A stretch of 64,000 bases of DNA from Pseudomonas sp. SID14000 (GTDB lineage Bacteria; Pseudomonadota; Gammaproteobacteria; Pseudomonadales; Pseudomonadaceae). This document shows positions 27,098-36,358 of the stretch, piece after piece. The notes beneath the pieces are model-generated. The model was not told the DNA's origin, searched no databases, and was given only the letters and a program-made list of their open reading frames with translations. How positions within the stretch are numbered: position 1 is the stretch's first letter; each line of letters opens with the position of its first letter. Both the position numbers and the translations under genes were made by a program. The stretch lies in the NCBI RefSeq assembly GCF_002165135.1, contig NZ_NFZQ01000007.1, positions 186,001 through 250,000 of the forward strand, written 5' to 3'.

Positions 27098-28922
27098 TCT
27101 GCCTGGGTCACCCGACCCGGTGCCGGGCAAGCCTCACAGTGCGGCCGATCGACTGAGCTGGGCGGAAATCCGCCGCTTGGCCCTGCACCACAAGAAAAGC
27201 CTCTGGTCCGCCAACCTCATCGCCGTATTGGCGGCCTGTTGCAGCGTACCTATCCCGTTGCTGCTGCCGTTGCTTGTGGACGAAGTGCTGCTGGGCCATG
27301 GCGATGCCGCACTGAAGTGGATGAACCACCTGCTGCCGTCCAGTTGGCAGGTGGCGGCCGGCTACATCGGCCTGATGCTGCTGCTGACCCTGTGCCTGCG
27401 CCTGGCTGCCCTGGCATTCAACGTGATCCAGGCCAAGCTGTTCGCCGGCCTGGCCAAGGACATCGTCTACCGCCTGCGCATTCGCCTGATCGAGCGGCTC
27501 AAGCGTATCTCGTTGAAGGAATACGAAAGCCTGGGCAGCGGCACGGTGACCACCCACCTGGTCACCGATCTGGACACCCTCGACAAATTCGTCGGCGAGA
27601 CCCTCAGCCGCTTCCTGGTGGCCATGCTGACCCTGACCGGCACGGCGGCCATCCTTATCTGGATGCACTGGCAGCTGGCCTTGTTGATCCTGTTGTTCAA
27701 CCCACTGGTTATCTACTTCACCGTGCAGTTGGGCAAGCGGGTCAAGCACCTGAAAAAGCTCGAGAACGACAGCACTGCGCGGTTTACCCAGGCGCTGGCG
27801 GAAACCCTCGACGCCATCCAGGAAATCCGCGCCGGCAACCGCCAGGGCTACTTCCTCGGTCGCCTTGGTCTGCGCGCCCGGGAAGTGCGTGACTACGCCG
27901 TGGACTCGCAATGGAAGAGCGATGCCAGCGGCCGTGCCAGTGGCCTGCTGTTCCAGTTCGGCATCGATATCTTCCGCGCCGCGGCCATGCTCACTGTGCT
28001 GTTCTCCGATTTGTCGATCGGCCAGATGCTGGCTGTGTTCAGCTATCTGTGGTTCATGATCGGCCCGGTGGAGCAACTGCTCAACCTGCAATACGCCTAC
28101 TACGCCGCCGGAGGTGCGTTGAGCCGCCTCAACGAACTGCTTGCGCGTGCCGACGAGCCGCAGTACCCGGCTGCCAGCGACCCGTTCGCCGGCCGCGAGA
28201 CCGTGGGTATCGAAGTGCGCGACCTGCGCTTTGCCTATGCCGACGAGCCGGTGCTCGAGCACCTCGACCTGTCCATCGCCCCGGGCGAGAAGGTGGCGAT
28301 CGTCGGCGCCAGCGGTGGTGGCAAGAGCACCTTGGTGCAACTGTTGCTGGGCCTTTATAGCGCCCAGGCCGGCACCATCCGCTTTGGCGGTGCCAGCTTG
28401 CAGGAGATCGGCCTGGAAACCCTGCGCGAAAACGTTGCGGTGGTGTTGCAGCACCCGTCTTTGTTCAATGACACAGTGCGCGCCAACCTGACCATGGGCC
28501 GTGACTGCAGCGATGAGGCCTGCTGGCAGGCGCTGCGCATCGCCCAGCTGGATGCCACCATCGCCGCCCTGCCGCAGGGCCTGGACAGTGTCGTGGGGCG
28601 CTCTGGCGTGCGCTTGTCCGGTGGTCAGCGCCAGCGCCTGGCCATTGCCCGCATGGTGCTGGCCGAACCCAAGGTGGTGATCCTTGACGAAGCCACCTCA
28701 GCTCTGGATGCCGCCACCGAATACAACCTGCACCAGGCCCTGGCGCGCTTCCTCAGCGGCCGCACCACACTGATCATCGCCCACCGCCTGTCGGCGGTGA
28801 AACAGGCTGACCGGGTGCTGGTGTTCGATGGCGGGCATGTGGCCGAGGATGGCGATCATCAGCAACTGATTGCCGAGGGTGGGTTGTATGCCAAGTTGTA
28901 TGGGCACCTGCAGCAGAGCTGA
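27090..28922 (+). CDS. ABC exporter, fused membrane and ATPase domains
   Basis: A 610-aa half-transporter. The N-terminal six-helix membrane domain spans about 40-330. ATPase motifs follow: Walker A VGASGGGKSTLVQLLLG, Q-loop VVLQHPSLFND, signature RLSGGQRQRLAIARM, Walker B KVVILDEATSALD and H-loop IIAHRLS. It is of the MsbA/multidrug exporter type and should act as a homodimer. GTG start overlaps the DsbA-like gene, so translational coupling is likely. Substrate unknown; neighbours give no clear hint. Confidence 0.88.
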   Translation: MLDLPGSPDPVPGKPHSAADRLSWAEIRRLALHHKKSLWSANLIAVLAACCSVPIPLLLPLLVDEVLLGHGDAALKWMNHLLPSSWQVAAGYIGLMLLLTLCLRLAALAFNVIQAKLFAGLAKDIVYRLRIRLIERLKRISLKEYESLGSGTVTTHLVTDLDTLDKFVGETLSRFLVAMLTLTGTAAILIWMHWQLALLILLFNPLVIYFTVQLGKRVKHLKKLENDSTARFTQALAETLDAIQEIRAGNRQGYFLGRLGLRAREVRDYAVDSQWKSDASGRASGLLFQFGIDIFRAAAMLTVLFSDLSIGQMLAVFSYLWFMIGPVEQLLNLQYAYYAAGGALSRLNELLARADEPQYPAASDPFAGRETVGIEVRDLRFAYADEPVLEHLDLSIAPGEKVAIVGASGGGKSTLVQLLLGLYSAQAGTIRFGGASLQEIGLETLRENVAVVLQHPSLFNDTVRANLTMGRDCSDEACWQALRIAQLDATIAALPQGLDSVVGRSGVRLSGGQRQRLAIARMVLAEPKVVILDEATSALDAATEYNLHQALARFLSGRTTLIIAHRLSAVKQADRVLVFDGGHVAEDGDHQQLIAEGGLYAKLYGHLQQS

Positions 28923-29064
28923 GTTGGTGGTTGCCTGTGCCGGCCTGTTGGTACAAATCCCCCGATTTCCTGTCATAAAAAACCCAACCGCAGGGGTGGC
29001 AAATGGCCTACGCTGTGCTTGTCTGGGTTGATTTGCGCCTTATCTGCTCTGTGACAGGGACTCC

Positions 29065-31521
29065 ATGAAGGGACATCGCACTCTAGAAGCGCCAAAGTTG
29101 CTCGGCATCACCTGGCCCTTCATTGCCGTTGTGGTCTTCCAGGTGGCCTTGGGCAGCCTCAGCCTTTATACGCTCTCGGCCGTGCGTGCCTATGTCGCGG
29201 GTGAAAGCCTGTGGTCCAAGGCGCAGAAAGACGCCATCTACTACCTCAACCTGTACGCTGAAACCCGCGACGACAGCACCTTCCAGCGCTATCGTCAGGC
29301 CATCACCGTGCCCCAGGGCGACCACCAGTTGCGCGAGGTGCTCGACCAGCCCATCCCCGACCTGAACGCCGCGCGCCAGGCTGTGCTGCAAGGCGGCAAC
29401 CACCCCGAAGATGTCGAGCGGATCATCTGGTTCTACCGCAACTTTCGCAACGTCAGCTACATGCAGACGGCCATCGACTATTGGGACATCGGCGATGACT
29501 ACCTGAGCAAGCTGGATATGCTGGCCGTGGAAATGCGTAGCAGCTTCGCCGCAGGCCCGGTCGATGCCCGCACGGTCAGCGACTGGAAGGCGCGTATCGT
29601 CACCATCAACGAAGGGGTAACCCCCGCCGCCAGGGCGTTCAGCGATGCCCTGGGCGAAGGCTCGCGCATGCTGTTACGGGTGCTGCTGATCACCAACCTG
29701 CTGACTGCGATGTTCCTGATTGCCATTGCCTGGCGCCGTTCCAGCAAACTGTTGGCCCAGCGCCAGGCCTTTGCCAGCGCCCTGCAGGAAGAAAAGGAGC
29801 GGGCGCAGATCACCCTGCAGGCCATTGGCGATGCGGTGATTACCGCTGATGTGGAGGGCAGTATCGGTTACATGAACCCGGCCGCCGAGCAACTTACCCA
29901 CTGGCAGGCCGGCCAGGCCCAGGGCCTGCCGCTGTCGGCGTTGTTCAGCCTGGTGGACGAGCAGGCCGAGGAAGACGGCCGCAGCCTGGTCGAGCAGGTG
30001 CTCAGCGGTAGCCTCAGGGGCGGCGCCGAGCATGCCCGGTTGATCCAGCGCCTGGACGGCAGCACTGTGTCGGTCAACCTGGTCGGCTCACCGATCGTCA
30101 GTGACGGCCAGGTCAGTGGCATCGTGCTGGTGCTGCACGACATGACCCAGGAGCGCCAGTACATCGCCAACCTGTCCTGGCAGGCTACTCACGACGCCCT
30201 GACCGGCCTGGCCAACCGCCGCGAGTTCGAGTACCGCCTGGAGCAGGCGCTCAATGGCCTGGCGCGTCTGGCCGGGCGGCATTCGCTGATGTTCCTTGAC
30301 CTCGACCAGTTCAAGTTGGTCAACGACACCTGCGGGCATGCCGCAGGCGACGAGTTGCTGCGGCACATCTGCGCCGTGCTGCAGTCCGGTTTGCGCGAAG
30401 GCGATACCCTGGCCCGGCTAGGTGGTGACGAATTCGGTGTGCTGCTGGAAAACTGTCCGCCCGACCAGGCCGAGCGCATTGCCGAGCAGCTGCGCCAGAT
30501 GGTGCAGAGCCTGCATTTCGTATGGAAGGGGCGGCCGTTCGTCACCACCGTCAGCGTCGGCCTGGTGCACATGGCCCAGGCCCCTGGCACCCTCGAGACA
30601 TCGCTGCGCGCCGCCGACATGGCCTGCTACATGGCCAAGGAAAAGGGCCGCAATCGCGTGCAGGTGTACCATGCCGACGACAGCGAGCTGTCCATGCGCT
30701 TTGGCGAAATGGCCTGGATCCAGCGTCTGCACGTGGCCCTGGAGGAAAACCGCTTCTGTCTGTACGCCCAGGAAATCGCCCCGCTGAAAACATTCGAAGG
30801 CCCCGGGCATATCGAGATCCTGCTGCGCCTGCACGACGAAAGCGGCCGAACCATCCTGCCCGGCAGCTTCATCCCGGCGGCCGAGCGCTATGGCCTGATG
30901 ACCGCGCTGGACCGCTGGGTGGTACGCAATGTGTTTAAGGTCATCCACCAGTGCCTGGACGAAGGGCGTGAAGGGCCGCTGTCGATCTGCGCGATCAACC
31001 TGTCGGGGTCGAGCATTGGCGACGACAAGTTCCTCGAGTACCTGCAGCGCCTGTTCGTCGAGTACGCCATCCCTGCGCGGATGATCTGTTTCGAAATCAC
31101 CGAGACCAGCGCCATAGCCAACCTTGGCAGCGCCATACGCTTTATCAACGAGTTGAAGGGGCTGGGTTGTCGCTTCTCGCTCGATGATTTCTGCGCTGGC
31201 ATGTCATCGTTCGCCTACCTCAAGCATTTGCCCGTGGATTACCTGAAGATCGACGGGAGTTTCGTCAAGGACATGCTCGACGATCCGGTCAACCGGGCAA
31301 TGGTCGAGGTCATCAACCACATCGGTCACGTAATGGGCAAGCGCACCATCGCCGAATTCGTCGAAACACCCTTGATCGAGCAGGCCTTGCAGGAGATTGG
31401 CGTTGATTACGCCCAGGGCTACCTGATTGAACGCCCCCAGGTGTTCACCTGTGACAGTCTGCAGCGCCAACGGATCGCCACCCGGCCTCTGTTGCAGCGG
31501 GCGCCTGGCACGTTTCGTTAG
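29065..31521 (+). CDS. Membrane PAS-GGDEF-EAL cyclic-di-GMP protein
   Basis: An 818-aa sensor. Two membrane spans (about 14-36 and 205-226) enclose a periplasmic helical region; then PAS (about 250-365, with AIGDAVITADVEGSIGYMNPAAEQ), GGDEF (453 onwards, RLGGDEFG intact, with the inhibitory I-site pattern R-x-x-D just before it), and EAL. The EAL motif reads EILLRL rather than EALLR, but other metal-binding residues are present (FEITETSA, SLDDFCAGMSS, LKIDGSFVKD). Cyclic-di-GMP synthesis and breakdown are both possible. Layout resembles P. aeruginosa RbdA, a biofilm dispersal phosphodiesterase; I cannot confirm orthology. Confidence 0.9.
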   Translation: MKGHRTLEAPKLLGITWPFIAVVVFQVALGSLSLYTLSAVRAYVAGESLWSKAQKDAIYYLNLYAETRDDSTFQRYRQAITVPQGDHQLREVLDQPIPDLNAARQAVLQGGNHPEDVERIIWFYRNFRNVSYMQTAIDYWDIGDDYLSKLDMLAVEMRSSFAAGPVDARTVSDWKARIVTINEGVTPAARAFSDALGEGSRMLLRVLLITNLLTAMFLIAIAWRRSSKLLAQRQAFASALQEEKERAQITLQAIGDAVITADVEGSIGYMNPAAEQLTHWQAGQAQGLPLSALFSLVDEQAEEDGRSLVEQVLSGSLRGGAEHARLIQRLDGSTVSVNLVGSPIVSDGQVSGIVLVLHDMTQERQYIANLSWQATHDALTGLANRREFEYRLEQALNGLARLAGRHSLMFLDLDQFKLVNDTCGHAAGDELLRHICAVLQSGLREGDTLARLGGDEFGVLLENCPPDQAERIAEQLRQMVQSLHFVWKGRPFVTTVSVGLVHMAQAPGTLETSLRAADMACYMAKEKGRNRVQVYHADDSELSMRFGEMAWIQRLHVALEENRFCLYAQEIAPLKTFEGPGHIEILLRLHDESGRTILPGSFIPAAERYGLMTALDRWVVRNVFKVIHQCLDEGREGPLSICAINLSGSSIGDDKFLEYLQRLFVEYAIPARMICFEITETSAIANLGSAIRFINELKGLGCRFSLDDFCAGMSSFAYLKHLPVDYLKIDGSFVKDMLDDPVNRAMVEVINHIGHVMGKRTIAEFVETPLIEQALQEIGVDYAQGYLIERPQVFTCDSLQRQRIATRPLLQRAPGTFR

Positions 31522-31551
31522 CTAGAGATCGCAAGGATCAAGGAGCTCAAA

Positions 31552-32337
31552 GTGATTGATGCATTCGTTCGTATCGGCCCTCTGATGGACCCTGCAAGCT
31601 ACCCCCACTGGGCCCAGCAACTGATTGAGGATTGCCGCGAAAGCAAGCGCCGGGTTGTGGAACACGAGTTCTACGCACGGCTGCGCGATGGCCAGTTGAA
31701 GCAATCGACCATCCGCCAGTACCTGATCGGTGGCTGGCCGGTGGTTGAGCAGTTCTCGCTTTACATGGCGCACAACCTGACCAAGACCCGTTACGGTCGG
31801 CATCAGGGGGAGGATATGGCGCGGCGCTGGTTGATGCGCAATATCCGGGTCGAGCTCAACCATGCCGACTATTGGGTCAGCTGGGCCCAGGCGCATGGTG
31901 TGCACCTGCATGAATTGCAGGCGCAGAACGTCCCGGCCGAGCTGAACGGCCTGAACGACTGGTGCTGGCGTGTGTGTTTCACCGAAAACCTCGCCATATC
32001 CATGGCGGCGACCAATTACGCCATTGAAGGCGCGACTGGCGAGTGGTCGGCGGTAGTGTGTTCCAGCGACACCTATGCGCTGGGCTTTCCGGAGGATGAG
32101 CGCAAGCGGGCGATGAAGTGGCTGAAGATGCATGCCCAGTATGACGACGCGCACCCATGGGAGGCGCTGGAGATCATCTGCACCCTGGCCGGCGAGAACC
32201 CGACGCTGGGGCTGCGTACCGAGCTGCGCAGGGCGATATGCAGGAGCTATGACTGCATGTACCTGTTCCTGGAGCGGTGCATGCAGCTGGAAGGGCGCCA
32301 GCAGGAGCGTAGGCGCCCGGCGTTGGCAGTGGGCTGA
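31552..32337 (+). CDS. TenA/PqqC-fold (haem-oxygenase-like) protein
   Basis: A 261-aa all-helical protein of the TenA/PqqC/iron-containing redox enzyme group. Recognisable: EFYARLRDGQLKQSTIRQYL near the start, VELNHADYWVSWAQAHG, ISMAATNYAIEGATGEWSA, and HAQYDDAHPWEALEI, which hold the Glu/His positions used for di-metal sites in some members. Thiaminase or PQQ synthesis is unlikely as neither pathway is nearby. GTG start at 31552 has a good ribosome site (AAGGAG). It follows the cyclic-di-GMP gene by 30 bases and may be co-transcribed. Function unknown. Confidence 0.82.
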   Translation: MIDAFVRIGPLMDPASYPHWAQQLIEDCRESKRRVVEHEFYARLRDGQLKQSTIRQYLIGGWPVVEQFSLYMAHNLTKTRYGRHQGEDMARRWLMRNIRVELNHADYWVSWAQAHGVHLHELQAQNVPAELNGLNDWCWRVCFTENLAISMAATNYAIEGATGEWSAVVCSSDTYALGFPEDERKRAMKWLKMHAQYDDAHPWEALEIICTLAGENPTLGLRTELRRAICRSYDCMYLFLERCMQLEGRQQERRRPALAVG

Positions 32338-32345
32338 TCGTTCGT

Positions 32346-32454
32346 CTGTATCGGCCTCTTCGCGGGTAAACCTGCTCCCACAGGTACTGCACTGCCCTCA
32401 TGGACGGTGACTCTCCCGTGGGAGCGGGTTTACCCGCGAAAGGGCCGGTACAGG
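32346..32454. repeat. REP doublet between convergent genes
   Basis: Arms 32346-32384 and 32415-32454 are inverted copies with several mismatches (CGGCCTCTTCGCGGGTAAAC... against GCGGGTTTACCCGCGAAAGG). It sits between the stop codons of the TenA-like gene and yciK. Confidence 0.82.
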
Positions 32455-32461
32455 CAAACCT

Positions 32462-33202
32462 TTACTGGGCGTTGAACGCCTGCCCATTCACCCCTTTGCT
32501 GTCCGGCCCCATCAGGTACAGGTACACCGGCATGATCTCTTCCGGCAGCGGGTTGTTCTGCGGGTTTTCACTGGGGTAGGCCTGTGCCCGCATCGCCGTG
32601 CGCGTGGCGCCCGGGTTGATGCTGTTGGCGCGCACCGGCGCCACGCCTTCCAGTTCATCGGCCAAGGTCTGCATCAGGCCCTCGGTGGCGAACTTCGACA
32701 CGCCATAGGCGCCCCAGTAGGCCCGGCCCTTGCGCCCGACGCTGCTGCTGGTGAACACCACCGACGCATCTTCCGACAGCTTCAGCAGTGGCAGCAGGGT
32801 GCTGGTGAGCATGAAGGTGGCATTGACGTTGATGTGCATCACGCGCATGAAGTTGTCACCCGACAGCTGCTCCAGCGGTGTGCGCGGGCCGATGATCGAA
32901 GCGTTGTTCAGCAGGCCGTCGAGGCGACCGAACTGGTCCTCGATCATCACCGCCAGTTCGTCGTACTGGTGGGGCAGGGCGGTTTCCAGGTTGAACGGGA
33001 TCACTACCGGCTGCGGGTGCCCGGCGGCTTCGATCTGGTCGTAGACCTCGTTGAGATTGGCCTCGGTCTTGCCCAGCAGCAGCACGGTGGCGCCCAGCGC
33101 AGCATAGGCCTTGGCGGCAGCAGCGCCGATGCCGCGGCCGGCGCCGGTAACCAGGATGATCCGGCCTTGCAGCAGGTCGGGGCGGGCGGTGTAGTCGAAC
33201 AT
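32462..33202 (-). CDS. yciK: YciK-family SDR oxidoreductase
   Basis: A 246-aa short-chain dehydrogenase. NAD(P) motif VTGAGRGIGAAAAKAYA, NNASIIGP in place of the usual NNAG, catalytic Ser in VVFTSSSVGRKGRAYWG and Tyr-Lys in YGVSK. The N-terminus MFDYTARPDLLQGRIILVTG and the end KGVNGQAFNAQ match YciK of enterics. Substrate unknown. It follows mupP on the minus strand by 68 bases, and the order ubiG-mupP-yciK is conserved in Pseudomonas. Confidence 0.9.
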   Translation of the reverse strand: MFDYTARPDLLQGRIILVTGAGRGIGAAAAKAYAALGATVLLLGKTEANLNEVYDQIEAAGHPQPVVIPFNLETALPHQYDELAVMIEDQFGRLDGLLNNASIIGPRTPLEQLSGDNFMRVMHINVNATFMLTSTLLPLLKLSEDASVVFTSSSVGRKGRAYWGAYGVSKFATEGLMQTLADELEGVAPVRANSINPGATRTAMRAQAYPSENPQNNPLPEEIMPVYLYLMGPDSKGVNGQAFNAQ

Positions 33203-33270
33203 GGTAGGTCCTTCGAGTTCGTTGGCGCGGCACCGCTCCCACAGGGGCTGTGCTGCGGTCTAGACGGGGT

Positions 33271-33948
33271 TCAGCAGCCGCACAGCGCGCTGTCGATAAC
33301 CTTGCGCAGTTCCAGTGGGTGGTCCACCACCACGTCGGCGCCCCAGTTGTTGGGGTTGTCCTCTGGATGAATATAGCCGTAGCGCACCGCTGCCGTGCGG
33401 GTACCGGCGTCGCGGCCAGACTCGATGTCGCGCAGGTCGTCGCCGACGAACAGCACGCTGGCCGGGTCCAGCCCCAGGGTCTTGCAGGCCAGGATCAGCG
33501 GCTCGGGGTCGGGCTTGCTGTTTTTGACGTGGTCCGGGCAGATCAGCAGCGCCGAACGCTCGGCCAGGCCCAACTGCTGCATGATCGGCTCGGCGAAGCG
33601 TACCGGCTTGTTGGTGACCACGCCCCACAGCAGGTTGCCTTTCTCGATGTCGGCCAGTAGCTCGGCCATGCCGTCGAACAGCTTGCTGTGCACCGCGCAA
33701 TCGCGCTGGTAGCGCTCGAGGAACTCCAGGCGCAGGGCCTCGAAGCCCTCTGCCTCCGGGCTGATGGCGAAGGTTGCGGCGACCATCGCCCGGGCACCGC
33801 CGGAGATCACGTCGCGGATCAGCTTGTCATCGACGGCCGGCAGCCCGCGCTCGGCGAGCATGGCCTGGCAGATGGCGATGAAGTCCGGCGCCGTGTCGAG
33901 CAAGGTGCCATCCATGTCGAAGAGTACTGCTTGCAAGCGCATGCTCAT
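33271..33948 (-). CDS. mupP: N-acetylmuramic acid 6-phosphate phosphatase MupP
   Basis: HAD-superfamily phosphatase of 225 aa (gph-like). Catalytic Asp pair in [15 protein letters not shown], Thr in GVVTNKP, Lys in [10 protein letters not shown] and acidic pair in [17 protein letters not shown]. In P. putida the gene at this place, beside ubiG, was shown to dephosphorylate MurNAc-6-P in the peptidoglycan recycling bypass that gives intrinsic fosfomycin resistance; assignment here is by family and position. The ATG at 33948 overlaps the ubiG stop by 4 bases; an inner ATG at 33942 is possible. Confidence 0.9.
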   Translation of the reverse strand: MSMRLQAVLFDMDGTLLDTAPDFIAICQAMLAERGLPAVDDKLIRDVISGGARAMVAATFAISPEAEGFEALRLEFLERYQRDCAVHSKLFDGMAELLADIEKGNLLWGVVTNKPVRFAEPIMQQLGLAERSALLICPDHVKNSKPDPEPLILACKTLGLDPASVLFVGDDLRDIESGRDAGTRTAAVRYGYIHPEDNPNNWGADVVVDHPLELRKVIDSALCGC

Positions 33949-34643
33949 TCCTCGCGCAGGGTCTGGATCATGTAGTTGACGTCAACGTCGCTGCTGAGCT
34001 TGTAATGCTTGGTCAGCGGGTTGTAGGTCAGGCCGATGATGTCCTTCACCTGCAGGCCGGCAACGCGGCTCCAGGCGCCCAGCTCGGACGGGCGGATGAA
34101 CTTCTTGAAGTCGTGGGTGCCGCGCGGCAGCATCTTCAGGATGTACTCGGCGCCGACGATGGCCAGCAGGTAAGCCTTGGGGTTGCGGTTGATGGTGGAG
34201 AAGAACACCTGCCCACCAGGCTTGACCATGCGGTAGCAGGCGCGGATGACCGAAGACGGGTCGGGCACGTGCTCGAGCATTTCCAGGCAGGTGACCACGT
34301 CGAACTGTTCGGGCATTTCCTCGGCCAGGGCTTCGGCGGTGATCTGCCGGTACTCCACCTGCACGCCCGACTCCAGCTGGTGCAACTGGGCCACGGCCAG
34401 CGGCGCCTCGCCCATGTCGATGCCGGTGACCGTGGCACCGCGCAGGGCCATGGCCTCGCTGAGGATGCCGCCACCGCAACCCACGTCCAGCACTTTCTTG
34501 CCGGCCAGGCTGGCGCGCTCGTCGATCCAGTTGACGCGCAGCGGGTTGATTTCGTGCAGCGGCTTGAACTCGCTTTCGCGGTCCCACCAGCGGTGGGCCA
34601 GCGCTTCGAACTTGGCGATTTCGGCGCGGTCGACGTTGCTCAT
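33945..34643 (-). CDS. ubiG: Ubiquinone biosynthesis O-methyltransferase UbiG
   Basis: SAM-dependent methyltransferase of 232 aa for both O-methylations of ubiquinone. SAM motif [29 protein letters not shown], and [16 protein letters not shown]; the N-terminus holds [19 protein letters not shown], the UbiG hallmark. Full length. It heads the minus-strand set ubiG-mupP-yciK and is divergent from mtnA, with a 110-base shared upstream region. Confidence 0.95.
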   Translation of the reverse strand: MSNVDRAEIAKFEALAHRWWDRESEFKPLHEINPLRVNWIDERASLAGKKVLDVGCGGGILSEAMALRGATVTGIDMGEAPLAVAQLHQLESGVQVEYRQITAEALAEEMPEQFDVVTCLEMLEHVPDPSSVIRACYRMVKPGGQVFFSTINRNPKAYLLAIVGAEYILKMLPRGTHDFKKFIRPSELGAWSRVAGLQVKDIIGLTYNPLTKHYKLSSDVDVNYMIQTLREE

Positions 34644-34753
34644 TGAACAGTCCTCTGAAACTTCGCAAAATTGCGCCGGAGTATACCCGAGCGCTCGGCC
34701 CCGAGGGTCGCTATAATCGCCGGCTTTTGATATCCGAACGACGGGGAGAGGCG

Positions 34754-35830
34754 ATGCGCGAGCGACTTTTGGCGGCGGAGAAGGTGATCGGGATCCGCTG
34801 GCAGGGCGGCGTCTTGCACCTGCTCGACCAGCGCCTGCTGCCGTCAGAAGAACGCTGGCTGGCCTGCGACAATGTCGCGCAGGTGGCGACGGCGATCCGC
34901 GACATGGCCGTGCGCGGCGCCTCGGCCATCGGCATTGCCGCGGCCTATGGCCTAGTTCTGGCCCTGGAAGAACGGCTGGCCGAGGGTGGCGACTGGGAAA
35001 TGGACCTGGAAGAAGACTTCCTCACCCTGGCTGAAGCGCGCCCTACCGCCGCCAACCTGTTCTGGGCGCTGAACCGCATGCGCGAGCGCCTGCAGCGCCT
35101 GCGTCCGGACGAAGACGTGCTGGCGGCGCTGGAGGCCGAAGCAGTGGCCATCCACGAAAGCGACCGCGAAGCCAACCTGACCATGGCTCAGTACGGTATC
35201 GAGCTGATCCGTCGCCATCAGGGCAATGCCCAGGCCCTGCTCACCTACGGCAATGCCGGCGCCCTGGCCTGTGGTGGCTTCGGCACCGCGCTGGGGGTGA
35301 TCCGCGCCGGCTACCTCGAGGGCATGGTCGAGCGGGTGTATGCCGGCGAGACCCGCCCCTGGCTGCATGGCTCGCGCCTGACCGCCTGGGAGCTGGCCAA
35401 CGAAGGCATTCCGGTGACCCTGTGCGCCGACTCGGCGCTGGCTCACCTGATGAAGAGCAAGGGTATCACCTGGGTGGTGGTGGGTGCGGACTGCATCGCC
35501 GCCAACGGCGACGTGGCCGGCAAGATCGGTACTTACCAGCTTGCGGTCAGCGCCATGCACCACGGCGTGCGTTTCATGGTGGTGGCGCCGAGCACCAGCA
35601 TCGACCTGAATCTGGCCACGGGCGAGGACATCCCGCTGGAAGAGCGCGCTGCCGACGAGTTGCTGGACATCGGCGGCACCCGGGTGGCGCCGGATGTCGA
35701 GGTATTCAACCCGGTATTCGACGTGACCCCGGCCGACCTGATCGACGTGATCGTGACCGAGCGCGGCATCGTCGAGCGGCCGGATACCGCCAAGCTGGCA
35801 CAATTGATCTGCCGCAAGCGGTTGCACTGA
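34754..35830 (+). CDS. mtnA: S-methyl-5-thioribose-1-phosphate isomerase
   Basis: A 358-aa enzyme of methionine salvage that converts MTR-1-P to MTRu-1-P. Conserved parts: [40 protein letters not shown] (catalytic Cys region), [40 protein letters not shown] (catalytic Asp) and [21 protein letters not shown]. The start at 34754 follows the strong ribosome site GGGGAGAGG; upstream in-frame codons run into non-conserved sequence. No other mtn gene lies nearby. The long inverted-repeat element copy 2 begins 20 bases after the stop. Confidence 0.94.
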   Translation: MRERLLAAEKVIGIRWQGGVLHLLDQRLLPSEERWLACDNVAQVATAIRDMAVRGASAIGIAAAYGLVLALEERLAEGGDWEMDLEEDFLTLAEARPTAANLFWALNRMRERLQRLRPDEDVLAALEAEAVAIHESDREANLTMAQYGIELIRRHQGNAQALLTYGNAGALACGGFGTALGVIRAGYLEGMVERVYAGETRPWLHGSRLTAWELANEGIPVTLCADSALAHLMKSKGITWVVVGADCIAANGDVAGKIGTYQLAVSAMHHGVRFMVVAPSTSIDLNLATGEDIPLEERAADELLDIGGTRVAPDVEVFNPVFDVTPADLIDVIVTERGIVERPDTAKLAQLICRKRLH

Positions 35831-36358
35831 GGGTGTAAGGCGGTAGAGATGTGGCGCCTGTGAGGTCGAGCGCCGCCCGCGCGGCGCTTCGCGGGGCAAG
35901 CCCGCTCCCACATTTGTTGCAACGTGCCGAACCTGACAGGCCATGGTTGCCAGCCTTGGTGGGCTGGCTGGATTACTGAGTTGGCACTGCTGCCGCCTCA
36001 CCTGCCTCAAGCCATGCACCAAGGCTGACAACGCCTCTCCCACAGGCATGGTCACGTTGCAACAAATGTGGGAGCGGGCTTGCCCCGCGAAGCGCCGCGC
36101 GGGCGGCGCTCGATCTCCCAGGCGCCACAAATTTCACGGCAGGCACCCCTGTGCCACATCTCCCCACCGCCCCTGCCTTTGTGATAACATCCGGCAGTTT
36201 CCAAGACCGCCCACCACAGCGGCCTTCATTGCGCAGATCCATGGCACAACTCATTGATTTGTCGTAAGTCGTCGCACCCTTATGCGCTGCGGCGGCGAGC
36301 TTCGTTCGGCCCTTGATGGAGCTGCGAAGTTTCACCAGAAAAAGGAATCAGGCTTCTC
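35831..36358. other. 528-base gap: inverted-repeat element and gyrA upstream region
   Basis: No gene is supported. Bases 35851-36128 are copy 2 of the composite inverted-repeat element. The remaining ~230 bases should hold the gyrA promoter; TGATAACAT near 36181 could be a -10 region, but no convincing -35 is seen. A ribosome site (AAAGGAA) precedes gyrA. Confidence 0.75.
35851..36128. repeat. Long composite inverted-repeat element, copy 2
   Basis: Arms 35851-35926 and 36053-36128 are inverted copies of 76 bases with two mismatches. They share the inner part with copy 1 (GAGCGCCGCCCGCGCGGCGC, TTGCAACGTG) but differ at the outer end (GTGGCGCCTG here). The spacer is exactly 126 bases, as in copy 1, starting CCGAACCTGACAGGCCATGG and ending with CTCTCCCACAGGCATGGT; both ends are strongly conserved, while the middle is about two-thirds alike. 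Confidence 0.88.

Noticed and set aside
24860..27130. 756-residue minus-strand frame across bolA, trhO and the DsbA-like gene
   Set aside because: It spans several well-supported genes and a REP pair; a shadow frame.
28928..28955. Possible truncated REP (GCCTGTGCCGGCCTGTTGG) before the GGDEF/EAL gene
   Set aside because: Only one half arm remains and no inverted partner is found.
33225..33250. Single REP-like arm (CCGCTCCCACAGGGG) between mupP and yciK
   Set aside because: Too short and unpaired to call as an element; noted as a likely remnant only.
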